NCBI GenBank assembly: GCA_023954745.1
Contig: JAGSHC010000004.1
Span: forward strand, 1-64,000
Direction: 5' to 3'
DNA length: 64,000 nucleotides
Source: Deltaproteobacteria bacterium
GTDB taxonomy: Bacteria; Myxococcota_A; UBA796; UBA9615
Shown here: in pieces, positions 13,701 to 22,006 of the stretch
How the letters are laid out: the number at the start of each line of letters is the position of its first letter
Position numbering within the stretch: the first letter of the stretch is position 1
The notes under the pieces: generated by a model
Told to the model about the DNA's origin: nothing
Seen by the model: the letters and a program-made list of their open reading frames with translations, nothing else
The model's database searches: none
Made by a program: the position numbers and the translations under genes

Positions 13701-14926
13701 TTGAGGGAGCCGTCGCGTACCTCGACCCCGCCGCGGGCGTCGGAGCCCACGGTGATGAGCTGGTCCTGGCCCGCCACAGTGGCCCGCCCGAGGGCGCCGG
13801 GGGACAGCATCTCGATGCGTCCGCCCTCGAAGATGCTGCCGTTGATGGTGTCCCGCACCGCGAACTCGCCTCCGTCCAGGGACAGCCACAGCTGGCGATT
13901 CACCGTCAGCCGGTCCGGGGGAGGCTGGGCCTCTCCGCGCCGCAGCTCCACGAACTCGAGGGTCGTCCCCTTGGCCACGCGCCAGGCCGGCAGCGTCCGC
14001 CAGTCCGAGGGCAACGACGTGCGCGCCGGGTCCACACCAGGAGCTCCATCGACCCGCACTGAGCGGACGGCAGGAGCGGCCCGGAAGACCCACGTCTCCT
14101 CGTCAGGCCAAGGGCTCTCCGCCTGGGGCGCCGCGAGGTTCGCGACGGGACCCAACGAGCGCCCCTTCACCGTGAGCTCCCACTCCCCTGGCCGCAGCTG
14201 CACCTGCAGTGTTCCGTCGCTGTCCAGACGGGCGGGCAGGCTGCTCGACAGGAAGGTGGCCTCGGTGCCCGCCAGGAGTGGGGTCCCCAGCGACACCTCG
14301 CGCGACCGACCCGACACTCGCAGCTTCATGCGAGTGGTCACGATGACCGGGACGCCGTCGTCGATGCGTCGATGCACCTCCAGCGCCAGCCGGTCCTCTT
14401 CCGCCTCTTCGGAGCCGCCTCCCTGAAGCCAGAGCAATCCGTCCTTGTCGCGCCGAGGGTTGGGCACGGGGCTGCCGCGCAGGGTCAAGTCCACCAGGCC
14501 GATGCCCGCCGGAACCGGCAGAGACTCGGGCAGGCGACTCCAGGAGAACTGCCCGGTGACCCGGTGCGTGCCCGCGGGCAGCTGGACCGACGGCATGCCG
14601 CCGCGACCGAGGGAGACCGCGCTCGAGCCGCTCTTCACACCCCGCGGCCAGTGGGTGGTGTCCCCGGGCAGCGGAAGCGTGATCTCCGCGTCGGCCCTCA
14701 CATCGAGCACGAAGCGGCCGCCAGACTCGTCGAGCACCAGCTCGAGCCGCCCCGGCCAGGCGCACACGGGGCTCCCGCCCACGTGGGTGCACGCGGCGCT
14801 CTCCTTGCCGTGCAACACCCAGCCGACCCAGGGATCCAGCGGCTCGGGGACATCTGGCGCGGCGACGGCCGGGAGGCTCACCAGCGAGAGAGCGAGGAGA
14901 GCGAGGATTCGAATCGTCAATGGCAT
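10712..14926 (-). CDS. Large duplicated membrane protein, unknown function
   Basis: 1404 residues from the ATG at 14926, which starts a clear signal peptide (MPLTIRILALLALSLVSLP...AVAA); an upstream in-frame start at 14947 adds 7 charged residues. Two long beta-rich exported regions (about residues 30-460 and 780-1200) are each followed by membrane helices: four or five near 475-580, one near 725-770, and a cluster in the last ~250 residues. The two exported regions look like diverged copies: ADAEITLPLPG / ADALTAWRLPG and LPAGTHRVTG / LPEGVHTVVMSG occur in the same order. The C-terminus is Pro/Ala-rich and acidic. I do not recognise a named family. It is divergent from the Rieske gene across 108 bases. 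Confidence 0.75.
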   Translation of the reverse strand: MPLTIRILALLALSLVSLPAVAAPDVPEPLDPWVGWVLHGKESAACTHVGGSPVCAWPGRLELVLDESGGRFVLDVRADAEITLPLPGDTTHWPRGVKSGSSAVSLGRGGMPSVQLPAGTHRVTGQFSWSRLPESLPVPAGIGLVDLTLRGSPVPNPRRDKDGLLWLQGGGSEEAEEDRLALEVHRRIDDGVPVIVTTRMKLRVSGRSREVSLGTPLLAGTEATFLSSSLPARLDSDGTLQVQLRPGEWELTVKGRSLGPVANLAAPQAESPWPDEETWVFRAAPAVRSVRVDGAPGVDPARTSLPSDWRTLPAWRVAKGTTLEFVELRRGEAQPPPDRLTVNRQLWLSLDGGEFAVRDTINGSIFEGGRIEMLSPGALGRATVAGQDQLITVGSDARGGVEVRDGSLNMTSTSTWSRGGALPAVGWDRDAQSLSANLQLPPGWTLVAASGVDDAYGAWIEDWTLMDLFLVLLIALAVGRLAGRGWGALTLVLLLLCWQEDGALRGEWILLLVPLGRLRALPEGTFRKVTNLARWAFVLVLATQAVVFSWSASQSALFPQLDNYASGPMDGYSGGYGHSKGGLDFAANENVPAAAPVEFEQKATLDESDIRIEEQANIPQARKKLHRRGNVSTKSSSSYGGKQQKRAARLDPQAVVQTGKGLPQWSWTSVRLNWNGPVSAGHEVHLYLTGPLVNGALGILRVLGTILLLLLLADPRRTRTEVAAPASTPAVASALLLLGVGGLFVGTPSEAQAQQGFPSEEMLTDLRDRLTARPPCEPNCAQLVDLSIRAADGGLRLEAEVHADALTAWRLPGPDSAWTPARVQLDGADVIALRRSPDGFLSIRLPEGVHTVVMSGPARDEVGLQFSAAPKVLSFSGDGWTIAGYRPDAPPPGSVQLSRARSLEEVAGGDGQEEAELTPWLQVRRELDLGVPWLAHNELHRLGGGTRAVIARVPLLPGESVTSSGIPVEDGVAIVALEPGETVRRWDSTLAEAETLILTSPEDRPWTEVWSLDCSPIWSCKADGLAPTRHLAEGRWLPRWDPWPGESLTLTLERPPPAEGVTTTLDNVKLSLTSGRRLLESTLQVTLRSSQGGEHAVTLPAGATLRSFQLDGRDHPAQPDGDRLVFAVEPGAHQVQVRWSEDAAGGVMATAPAVDVGESASNVEITWDLPDHRWVLWAWGPRWGPVVTVWQYLLVLILAAFLLAKFAPTPLRGHDWFLLGLGLTQIPPAVTVFLVLWLVALSFRGRKKPDSWWMHDFAQLTLLGMTAISLGILYGAIYEGLVTDPDLGVRGAGSYGQSLHWFADVSGSTLPTPGVLWLPVWCWRVAMLLWALWLASRLLKWLRWGWEQFSVGGLWTAPGWWKWNRKPAAAGDAPAASAPSPPALPQVEQPEDDLDSEPGLVPPK

Positions 14927-15034
14927 GAAGTGTCCCGGGCGGTGCAACGCAGGGATGGACAGCGAGACGTACGATCAGTTCCCGCTCACCCCCAGTTCGC
15001 GCGAGTTTACGCGTGGCACCTCGGAGAGACCCTC

Positions 15035-15490
15035 ATGGCCCACGAAAGCTCCCGTCGCACCTTCCTGTCTGTCGTCGCCGCGGGCTCTGCCGTCACCTGT
15101 CTCGGCGGCTTGTCCGGCTGTGCAGCCGCTGGCCCCACCGGCCAGATCGCGGCGGGAAACATCTCCGCCATCGCCGAGGGCGAGAGCGTGGCCATCGCAG
15201 GCCAGATGGTCGCCCTGTTCCGCGACGCAAACGGGTTGTGGGCCGTCACCACCATCTGCACGCACCTCCAGTGCGACATGCAGGAGCAAGGCACCGTGAG
15301 CCCGTCGGAGCTCAGCTGCGACTGCCACGCGTCCACCTTCACGCCGGACGGCGACCGCGTTTCGGGCCCGGCAAACCGCGCCCTCGACAACTTCGAGGTG
15401 CTCATCGACGAAGCGACCGGCGACATCACCATCGACGCCGATGTCGTGGTCGACGCGGCCACCCGCACTGCGGCGCCCGCCATCACCTGA
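15035..15490 (+). CDS. Tat-exported Rieske [2Fe-2S] protein
   Basis: 151 residues. The N-terminus SRRTFLSVVAAGSA is a twin-arginine signal, and LSGC at Cys29 could be a lipobox. Rieske ligands are complete: Cys75 and His77 (CTH) with Cys95 and His98 (CDCH); Cys80 and Cys97 sit where the stabilising disulfide of Rieske proteins forms. It should be a periplasmic high-potential electron carrier. No cytochrome b partner is adjacent, so it is a stand-alone Rieske protein rather than a bc1 subunit. The start was chosen for the Tat signal and the GGAGA ribosome site; the frame itself is open far upstream. Confidence 0.9.
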   Translation: MAHESSRRTFLSVVAAGSAVTCLGGLSGCAAAGPTGQIAAGNISAIAEGESVAIAGQMVALFRDANGLWAVTTICTHLQCDMQEQGTVSPSELSCDCHASTFTPDGDRVSGPANRALDNFEVLIDEATGDITIDADVVVDAATRTAAPAIT

Positions 15491-15575
15491 GGGTGATCCC
15501 CGTGAGTACGGCGATTCTCGATCGCTTTGCAGCGGGTACCCAGGCGGGCGCACCGCTGGGCTAGCCTTGCCCCGC

Positions 15576-15875
15576 ATGATCGAGCGGCTCGTCCTCCTCT
15601 CACTACGTCCCGACTTCGCCACGCCCGACGGGCGCGCCGAGGTGGTCGCCCGCGCTGAGGAGGTCATCGCGACCCTCCCTCAGGTCCTCGAGGTTGCCGG
15701 CAGCGCGGCCGCGGACGAGCGCACCGCTGGCGCCTGGGATGTGTGCCTGCGCATCCACTTCGCCAGTCTCGACGACGTCGCCGCCTACCTCCCCGAGGCA
15801 AAGCACCGCGCGCTGGTGGATGACTTTCTCACCCCCCGCATCGACGCTCTCAAGGCCTTCAACTTCGAACGGTGA
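15576..15875 (+). CDS. Dabb-like small protein
   Basis: 99 residues from the ATG at 15576; the longer frame upstream has no leader or similarity. The pattern MIERLVLLSLRPD ... VCLRIHFASLDDVAAYLPEAKHRALVDDFLTP is that of stress-responsive A/B-barrel (Dabb) proteins, small ferredoxin-like dimers. The biochemical role is unknown. Its stop codon overlaps the GTG start of the next gene by 4 bases, so the two are probably translated together. Confidence 0.65.
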   Translation: MIERLVLLSLRPDFATPDGRAEVVARAEEVIATLPQVLEVAGSAAADERTAGAWDVCLRIHFASLDDVAAYLPEAKHRALVDDFLTPRIDALKAFNFER

Positions 15876-17032
15876 CGACCTTGCCTCGACATCTCTCCCT
15901 CCTGTTGCTCGCTCCCGCGCTCCTCTTCTTGGGCTGTGTCGACACGCTCCAGCCATGCGACTTCGACGGCCTGACGGGCTCGGTGGGCAACTGCGCGCTC
16001 CCCGAGGGGGACTGCTTCATGGACCTGGACGAGGACGGGATCGCAGCCCGTTATCCGAACGAGACTCGCTCCCCCGGAGTGGAGTGCGACGACGAGGATT
16101 CGGTGACTGAGGGTCAGTACGGCGACTGCGACGACACCGACGACAACAACTTCCCCGGCAATCCCGAGGTCTGCGACGGCCTCGACAACGACTGCTCGGG
16201 ACTGCCCAACTTCGACGTCGAAGAAGCCGAACTGGACACCGACACCGGGCGTCCGCGATGCGCCGCCGGGGCTCGAGTCCAGGTGTTCCTGCGCGGAGGG
16301 GGTTCACTCGCCGGCGCCGACCTGAGCGCGCGCTCCAGCTCTCTGGAGATCGATCCCGGGACGCCGCTGACCGGCGAGCTCCGGCTCCGGGCGTTCTTCT
16401 CGTTGGACGGCGAAGCGGAGCTCTCGGCCGTGGCCGTCGCCTCCTGGGAGGACCCCGAGAACTACGACGAGGAGCACCCCATCCTCATCAGCGATCCCTT
16501 TGGCGGCGCGCCCGCAGAGATCGACATCGACTGCGAGCCCTTCGAGGAGCGGGGGTACTGCGACATCAGCGTCACGTCCTTCGGGGGGCTCTCGGCCCCG
16601 GCCGCCGGCGCCGAGCGCACCGAGTACCTGACCATCGCCGCCGCGACCGAGACTGGCGCTCCCCATCTCGCGGCGCTCAGCTCCCCCAACTACTGCTGCG
16701 AGGGACCGGACTGCCAGTCGGGGGGGCCGCAGGAGGGCCCTCCCTGCGATGAGGTCTATGCCCACCAGGTCGAGTTCGAGGGCGACATCATCACGGACGG
16801 GGACTTGCGAGACCTCACCGAGCTCGACCTCGGCGGATGCAGCTCCTTCGGGGCGGCGCGCGTGCAGGAGCTCGCCGAGGCGTACGGCGGGAGCGACGGT
16901 CCACCGGGTGGGCCGCCAGAGCGGTGCAGCGTCATCGAGTCGGAGGACTGTCTCCCCTTCTATCGGCCGAAGCCCATCGGCTGCCAGATCATCCCCATCA
17001 CCTTCGAGGGCACTGAGGAGGCGAAACGATGA
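15872..17032 (+). CDS. MopE-type metal-binding lipoprotein
   Basis: 386 residues; leader ends LLFLGC (lipobox). Residues ~55-110 contain CDDEDSVTEG, GDCDDTDDNNFPGNPEVCDG and LDNDCSG, the putative metal-binding repeat known from MopE-like surface proteins. The rest is beta-rich and Cys-rich with no recognised domain. It overlaps the Dabb-like gene upstream and the next gene downstream (ATGA), forming a three-gene coupled unit. Export and lipidation are predicted from the leader; metal bound is not known. Confidence 0.7.
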   Translation: MTTLPRHLSLLLLAPALLFLGCVDTLQPCDFDGLTGSVGNCALPEGDCFMDLDEDGIAARYPNETRSPGVECDDEDSVTEGQYGDCDDTDDNNFPGNPEVCDGLDNDCSGLPNFDVEEAELDTDTGRPRCAAGARVQVFLRGGGSLAGADLSARSSSLEIDPGTPLTGELRLRAFFSLDGEAELSAVAVASWEDPENYDEEHPILISDPFGGAPAEIDIDCEPFEERGYCDISVTSFGGLSAPAAGAERTEYLTIAAATETGAPHLAALSSPNYCCEGPDCQSGGPQEGPPCDEVYAHQVEFEGDIITDGDLRDLTELDLGGCSSFGAARVQELAEAYGGSDGPPGGPPERCSVIESEDCLPFYRPKPIGCQIIPITFEGTEEAKR

Positions 17033-18360
17033 GCCGCTTTGCCTTGCTCCTGCTCCTCCTCTTCCCTGCCTCAGCCGTGGCCGCCGACGCCGCCACCGTC
17101 GTCGTGCACGACCTGGATCCGACCACCGTCGAGAGCACCTGGCTCCAGCAGAACGGCCTGGCCGAGCAGCCCCGGTTCGTCTCGATCGGCGAGGTGTTTC
17201 CCGAAGACGCTCCGGTGATCTTGCTCGGTGGGGTCGACGTGACCACCTGCCCGGACGAGAGCGCCCGCGGCAAGACGCTCGCCACCATGAACGAGCAGGT
17301 CATCGACAGCTTCACGGACATGGAGTACGTGGCGGCGGCCGCGGCGGTGGAGCGCACCGCGACGGTGCTGTCCTGCCTGACGGACGTTCCCTCCGTGGAG
17401 AGCCTGGGTCAGCACCACTTCCTCCGCGGCATCGTCGCCTACGAGGCCATCGGGCCGGATGCGGCCAGCGACCGCTTCGAGGAGGCCTTGCTCGTCTCCC
17501 CGTTCCTTCAGTGGGACGAGCTGTACCCGCCCACCGTGCGTCCCTCCTTCGAGGCCGCGGTGAAGAGCGCCATCTCCGCCGAGCGAGCGTTCGTGTCCGT
17601 CTCGGGGCGCATCCTCGACGAAGGCGAGCTCTGGTTGGATGGCCTCGCCCTGGACAAGCGCACCCGGACGACCACGCTCTATGCCGGGACCCACCTCGTG
17701 CAGTGGAAGCCCACGGACGGGGAGCTTCTTGCCTGGAGCGTCGTCGCTGAGCCGGGGGAGAGCCTGGTGCTGGTCCACCGGACGGACGCGGTCGAGCAGG
17801 TGCTGTCGGGCCGGGCGGACCCCGAGGTCGCCAACTACACCCGCTCCCAGGTGCTGGCACCGGTCGAACAGGGCGCCGGCGGCTCTCTCATCGCCGCAGA
17901 AGAGGACGAGATCCTCCTCTTTCATCGGTACGACGCTGCGGGTGGGGTCTGGCAGCTCGCCGATGTGCGGGACCTTCTGGAGTACCGCAAGAGTGGGCGT
18001 CGACTGCAGAGCGCCGGGACGGCGATGACCATCGGTGGGTTGATCGTAGGGATCACTGGCGCGGTCCTCGGCGGCGCGACCACCGGACGCGCCAACAAGA
18101 TCAAGGAGGACATCCGGGCAACGACCCGGCTGGACCCGGAGAGCGACGACTACGAGGGCATCATCGAGGACTACGGCTCGATGCAGGGCTACTACAACGG
18201 GTGGACCGCCGACTACGCGACCGTGCAGCAGGTGAACAACAGCGCTGGCGTGCTCTCGTTCACCGGACTGGGGCTCGCCATCGCGGGGATTCCCCTGCAG
18301 ATCATCGGGAACAAGCAGGCAAAGGCCCACGGCGTCGGCAAGCGGAAGAAGAAGAACTAG
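17029..18360 (+). CDS. Exported protein with C-terminal membrane segments
   Basis: 443 residues with a clean signal peptide (FALLLLLLFPASAVAA). Residues ~185-255 (GRILDEGELWLDGLALDKR ... AGTHLVQW) resemble a PEGA-like beta-domain, a fold often found on surface proteins. Two hydrophobic Gly-rich helices lie near 335-355 and 405-425, then a Lys-rich tail. Translationally coupled (ATGA) to the MopE-type lipoprotein, so the products probably work in one envelope structure. Function not recognised. Confidence 0.65.
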   Translation: MSRFALLLLLLFPASAVAADAATVVVHDLDPTTVESTWLQQNGLAEQPRFVSIGEVFPEDAPVILLGGVDVTTCPDESARGKTLATMNEQVIDSFTDMEYVAAAAAVERTATVLSCLTDVPSVESLGQHHFLRGIVAYEAIGPDAASDRFEEALLVSPFLQWDELYPPTVRPSFEAAVKSAISAERAFVSVSGRILDEGELWLDGLALDKRTRTTTLYAGTHLVQWKPTDGELLAWSVVAEPGESLVLVHRTDAVEQVLSGRADPEVANYTRSQVLAPVEQGAGGSLIAAEEDEILLFHRYDAAGGVWQLADVRDLLEYRKSGRRLQSAGTAMTIGGLIVGITGAVLGGATTGRANKIKEDIRATTRLDPESDDYEGIIEDYGSMQGYYNGWTADYATVQQVNNSAGVLSFTGLGLAIAGIPLQIIGNKQAKAHGVGKRKKKN

Positions 18361-18369
18361 CCGCTGCCG

Positions 18370-18385
18370 CCGTTCCAGGGAACGG
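18370..18385. terminator. Hairpin between convergent genes
   Basis: CCGTTC / GAACGG stem with a CAGG loop, in the 34-base gap between genes converging from both sides. Its position suggests a bidirectional terminator; no T-run follows. Confidence 0.5.
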
Positions 18386-18394
18386 AGCCGCCCC

Positions 18395-19756
18395 TCACCG
18401 CCCGACCGGCGCCGTCTCTTCCAGCGTCGTCACGAGCTTTGCGTGGTGGCGCTGCAGAGCGATGCCGGCGTCTGCGAGGAACTTCGTGGGCAGCACACCC
18501 CCGCAGAAGATCAGCACCGCGTCATTGGGTAGGACCTCGCCGGTCGCGCTGTTGGCCTCAGCCCCCGCGCCCACCAACACGACCCGGTCGGCGCCAATGT
18601 CAGCCACCTCGGTCAGGGTGCGCATCTTGACGTGGCCAGCCGCCACCGACGCCGCGAGCTTCTCCTGGTTCTTCTGCTTCGCCCGGACGATGTGCTCCTT
18701 GCGGTAGCTCAAGGTCACCCGGCAGCCCTCCTCCGCACCGAGGGTGATGGCTGCCTCCACCGCTGAGTCGCCTCCGCCCACCACCAGAACGTGCTTGTGG
18801 CGGTACTGCTCGGGCTCCAGCAGGCGGTAGGAGACCTTCTCGCGGTCCTCCCCGGTCACGCCGAGCTTGCGGGGGGTTCCCCGCCGACCGACACACAACA
18901 GAACGGCGCTGGAGTGCAGGGTGCGCTCGCCGGTGATCACCTCGAAGCGCCCGTCCTCGAGACGCTGCACCGATGTGACCGGCTCTCCCTCGGAGACGTC
19001 GAGCCCCGCATCGTCGATGGCCGCGCCGAGCTCCTCGATGAGGGTCTCCTTGCTGATGGTCCCGCTCTTTCGGCGCTTCTGGCCCGGCAGCCGGTAGCCG
19101 TGAGCCATGACGATCTTGCCGCGGGGGTAGTGCCGAATGGCTCCGCCGAAGACGTCCTGCTCCAAGATCACGACGTTGGCATGGGCCTTCTTGGCCTCGA
19201 GGCCTGCGGCGACCCCGGCAGGACCCGCGCCCACGATGATGAGGTCAAGGCCCTCGGACGTGGCCTTGCGCCCAGACAGCGCCTGCCTCGTGGCCTGCGT
19301 TCCCTGCTCGATGGCATTGGCGATGAGGCCCATGCCCCCGAGCTCGCCGGCCACGAAGAGTCCTGGCACGTCGGTCTGGAAGTCGGGCCCCACCTTGGGC
19401 AGGTCCACGCCGCGCTTCTCACTGCCGAACACCAACTCGATGGCGCTGCGCGGACAGGCCGTGGCGCAGGCTCCGTGCCCAATGCAGGCGGTGGCGTTGG
19501 CGAGCCGCGCTTGCCCGCCGACGATGGCGAGGACGGCGTGCTCGGGGCAGGCCGCCAGACACGCGCCCGAGCCCATGCACTTCGCCTCGTCGACCCAGGG
19601 CCGTATGCTCACCGGCTCGTGCCGGCCTGCGGCCTTCGCCGCCGCCAGCTCGGCCATGGCCTCGCGCTCCTCCTTGCGGAAGGCGAACCACGCGGGGAGC
19701 ACGAACACCACGAGAATCGCTCCCACCGCGATGAGATACGGCATCGCCTCGTTCAT
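18395..19756 (-). CDS. Membrane-anchored ferredoxin / FAD-NAD(P) oxidoreductase
   Basis: 453 residues. An N-terminal membrane helix (6-24) is followed by two ferredoxin motifs and then a thioredoxin reductase-like flavoprotein with two dinucleotide folds (IIVGAGPAGVAAG and VLVVGGGDSAVEAA). Both ferredoxin motifs lack the second Cys: C60-x2-S63-x2-C66-x3-C70P and C91-x2-H94-x2-C97-x3-C101P. The redox CxxC of thioredoxin reductase is absent. It probably passes electrons between NAD(P)H, FAD and Fe-S clusters at the inner membrane. It overlaps the cytochrome b-type gene by 4 bases and is the last gene of the electron-transfer operon. Confidence 0.85.
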   Translation of the reverse strand: MNEAMPYLIAVGAILVVFVLPAWFAFRKEEREAMAELAAAKAAGRHEPVSIRPWVDEAKCMGSGACLAACPEHAVLAIVGGQARLANATACIGHGACATACPRSAIELVFGSEKRGVDLPKVGPDFQTDVPGLFVAGELGGMGLIANAIEQGTQATRQALSGRKATSEGLDLIIVGAGPAGVAAGLEAKKAHANVVILEQDVFGGAIRHYPRGKIVMAHGYRLPGQKRRKSGTISKETLIEELGAAIDDAGLDVSEGEPVTSVQRLEDGRFEVITGERTLHSSAVLLCVGRRGTPRKLGVTGEDREKVSYRLLEPEQYRHKHVLVVGGGDSAVEAAITLGAEEGCRVTLSYRKEHIVRAKQKNQEKLAASVAAGHVKMRTLTEVADIGADRVVLVGAGAEANSATGEVLPNDAVLIFCGGVLPTKFLADAGIALQRHHAKLVTTLEETAPVGR

Positions 19757-20667
19757 GGTGTGCCTCCCCAGGCGGCGAGCAGGTCCCCGACCTCCTTGAG
19801 GCTCCCACCGAACACCACGGCCCCCGCGACGTGCACGAGCACGATGACGTACATGGCTCCGGCGAGGGGCCGATGGAAGAGGTGCCAGTAGCGGAGGAGG
19901 CGCCGGGCGACCTGACTCAGTTCGAGGCCGCGGATGAGCCTGATCTGCCGGAACAGGAGCTCCCTGACGCTGCGCTCCACGTCCGAGGGCAGAGAGGCGG
20001 CGGTCAGAGCGGCCCGGATCCGTCGGCGGCGCTGTCGGTACAGGCCGAGACCGCGGGCGACGTCAGCCAGAGAGGTCGCCTCGATCTCCATCTCCTTCAA
20101 CTCCAACATCAGGGAGCCCAGCTCCTCGACGCTCGCGTCCGCCGTAGACAACACCAGGCTCCCGTGGAGGTCTGCCAGCTCAGCTCGGGCTTGTTGAAGC
20201 CCGAGCGCCCCCCCACCCGTTGCCCGCGGGAGCAGCCCGTAGACGTAGCGGCCGAACGTGCCGCTCAGGGCGACCAGGGTCATGCACCAGAACCCCACGG
20301 CGATGAGTCCGGTGGGCCAGGTCAGGCCCGCGTGGAGGAGGATGAAGATCGGACCAAAGACGCCGCAGATGATGTGAAAGCGCAGCCAACCGGCCATGGA
20401 GCCCAGCCAGTGCCACCCCATCAGCTTCTTGCGCAGCGTGTAGAGGTTCATGACCACCATGAGGGTGGTGCCGAGCAGACCGATGGTCACGCCCCATCCG
20501 TGACCCGCCGACAGCAGCGGGTCGAGCTCGTCCAGCCCTCGTTCGTAGCGGGGCAGCAGGTAGTACGACCGACCGAGCCAGAGGGTCGCCAAGGCCAGCA
20601 CGGCGAGTCCTCCCGCGAACATCGCGGTGGCCGAGGTCGCGAGCAGGCGACGGAGGGCGCCGATCAA
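19753..20667 (-). CDS. Di-heme cytochrome b-type membrane protein
   Basis: 304 residues with about five or six membrane helices. Four histidines are spaced as in di-heme cytochromes b: His98 and His112 in one helix (FHIICGVFGPIFILLHAG) and His265 and His279 in another (FHRPLAGAMYVIVLVH), each pair 14 apart, allowing two transmembrane hemes. A soluble helical insert (~155-250) separates the two halves. The likely role is electron transfer across the inner membrane, to or from quinone. It overlaps both neighbouring genes by 4 bases, so it is coupled to the flavoprotein and the beta-barrel gene. Confidence 0.75.
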   Translation of the reverse strand: MIGALRRLLATSATAMFAGGLAVLALATLWLGRSYYLLPRYERGLDELDPLLSAGHGWGVTIGLLGTTLMVVMNLYTLRKKLMGWHWLGSMAGWLRFHIICGVFGPIFILLHAGLTWPTGLIAVGFWCMTLVALSGTFGRYVYGLLPRATGGGALGLQQARAELADLHGSLVLSTADASVEELGSLMLELKEMEIEATSLADVARGLGLYRQRRRRIRAALTAASLPSDVERSVRELLFRQIRLIRGLELSQVARRLLRYWHLFHRPLAGAMYVIVLVHVAGAVVFGGSLKEVGDLLAAWGGTP

Positions 20668-22004
20668 CGTCCCACCTTCACGAGCCAGCTCGCGCGGAGG
20701 AGCACGGTGTGGGCGGCGTTCCAGCGGTCGAGGTCGAGGTCATTGTCGAAACGGTACCCCGCCGCGACGGTCACGCCGATGGGGGTGAGTACATCGAGCC
20801 ACAGGTCCGTGGCGACGGTAGGCACCACGGTGCCGTGTTCATTGGCTCCGACCCACATGCGCACCTCGGCCTCGATGGAGAGCGGCCCCGACGGATCGGG
20901 GGCGAGCCAACCCCGCAGGCCCAGCTCGGCGCGCCAGCGCCCCGACCACCTCAGGGCACCACCGGTGGCGAGCAGATCGAGCCGTCCCCCGCCGAGGGAG
21001 TAGGCGCCACCTTCGAGGGTGACCCGTGCCGAGCGCTCCCGCTCCACGGTGCGGTGGTTGTAGCGAGCGCGCAGCGCAAAGCGCAGGGGCACCTCACCCA
21101 CGAGGGGCTTGAGTTGGACCGAGCCGAGGATCTGGTGGGTCGGGCCGTCGGTGGCCAGGTCCCAGGGGGTGGGAGCCGTGGGCGCGGCCCCGGTGGTGCG
21201 CTGCCACCACCGCACCAGCGATGGGTCCCGCTGCACACCCTGAAGCCAGCTGTGCCCCGCGTGCATGGACCAGCCGACCCGCACCCGCAGCACCTTGACG
21301 GGAGTGAAGGTCGTCCCCAGGCCGAGCTCCGAGAAGCGCACGGGGGCGCCCTGCCCGCCCGCTTCGATCTCCATGCGCCCCGCGACGTCGATGAGCTTCT
21401 TGAACTCGAAGCGCCCCGTGAGGCGACCCGCGAGACGGTCGATGCCCTGGGCCCCGCCGCCGACCTCGCCCACGAAGCCGACCTGCACCATGCGACCGCG
21501 CCAGCGGAGGATCGGTCCACCACCGAAGCGCGGTGCAGGGGACGTGGTCCAGATGTCCGGCATCTCGCCCAGCCAGCCTCCCACCTCGAAGAAGCCCTTG
21601 GGCCGCGCGAGGAACTGCACCCCGTCCACGAGGCGCCAGCCACCGTCGATGACCGCGCTGCGACCGAGCTCCGCGCGCCACTTGGGCGTCTCCAACCGGA
21701 CGCCGAGGGCACGGATGCGCAGCCGGTCCACCGAGCCCGTCGCGGGACGGAGGCCGACCCGGCCCGCGAACAGCACCGAGGTGGTGATGCCCGTGGTCTC
21801 GTTGGGGATCACCAGGCGCAGGCGGTCCGAGAGGGTCAACTCAAAGCCAGGCCCACCGTGGTGTGGAATGTCGATGAGCGCGCCGATGCTCAGGCGATTG
21901 CGCAGCCGGATGGGGCTGTCGGCGGCGTCTGCGCTCCAGGCGGGGGCTGGCGCGAAGAGAGCGACGAGCAGGAGGCAGAGCGTGAGCTTTGTTGGCACTC
22001 CCAT
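20664..22004 (-). CDS. Predicted outer-membrane beta-barrel (porin-like)
   Basis: 446 residues from the ATG at 22004, which gives a standard signal peptide (TLCLLLVALFAPAPAWS-A); the frame extends 13 codons further without a leader. The mature part has no membrane helix but many short strands alternating hydrophobic and polar residues, ending in the amphipathic strand TVLLRASWLVKVGR, as in barrels. It starts 2 bases after the stop of the 9-heme lipoprotein gene and overlaps the cytochrome b gene by 4. In this context it could be the sheath of a porin-cytochrome conduit. Strand count and barrel assignment are inferred. Confidence 0.65.
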   Translation of the reverse strand: MGVPTKLTLCLLLVALFAPAPAWSADAADSPIRLRNRLSIGALIDIPHHGGPGFELTLSDRLRLVIPNETTGITTSVLFAGRVGLRPATGSVDRLRIRALGVRLETPKWRAELGRSAVIDGGWRLVDGVQFLARPKGFFEVGGWLGEMPDIWTTSPAPRFGGGPILRWRGRMVQVGFVGEVGGGAQGIDRLAGRLTGRFEFKKLIDVAGRMEIEAGGQGAPVRFSELGLGTTFTPVKVLRVRVGWSMHAGHSWLQGVQRDPSLVRWWQRTTGAAPTAPTPWDLATDGPTHQILGSVQLKPLVGEVPLRFALRARYNHRTVERERSARVTLEGGAYSLGGGRLDLLATGGALRWSGRWRAELGLRGWLAPDPSGPLSIEAEVRMWVGANEHGTVVPTVATDLWLDVLTPIGVTVAAGYRFDNDLDLDRWNAAHTVLLRASWLVKVGR

Positions 22005-22006
22005 CG

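Noticed and set aside
11027-14062. 1011-codon open frame antisense to the large membrane protein
   Set aside because: Low-complexity Arg/Gly/His composition; the minus strand has a signal peptide and membrane helices.
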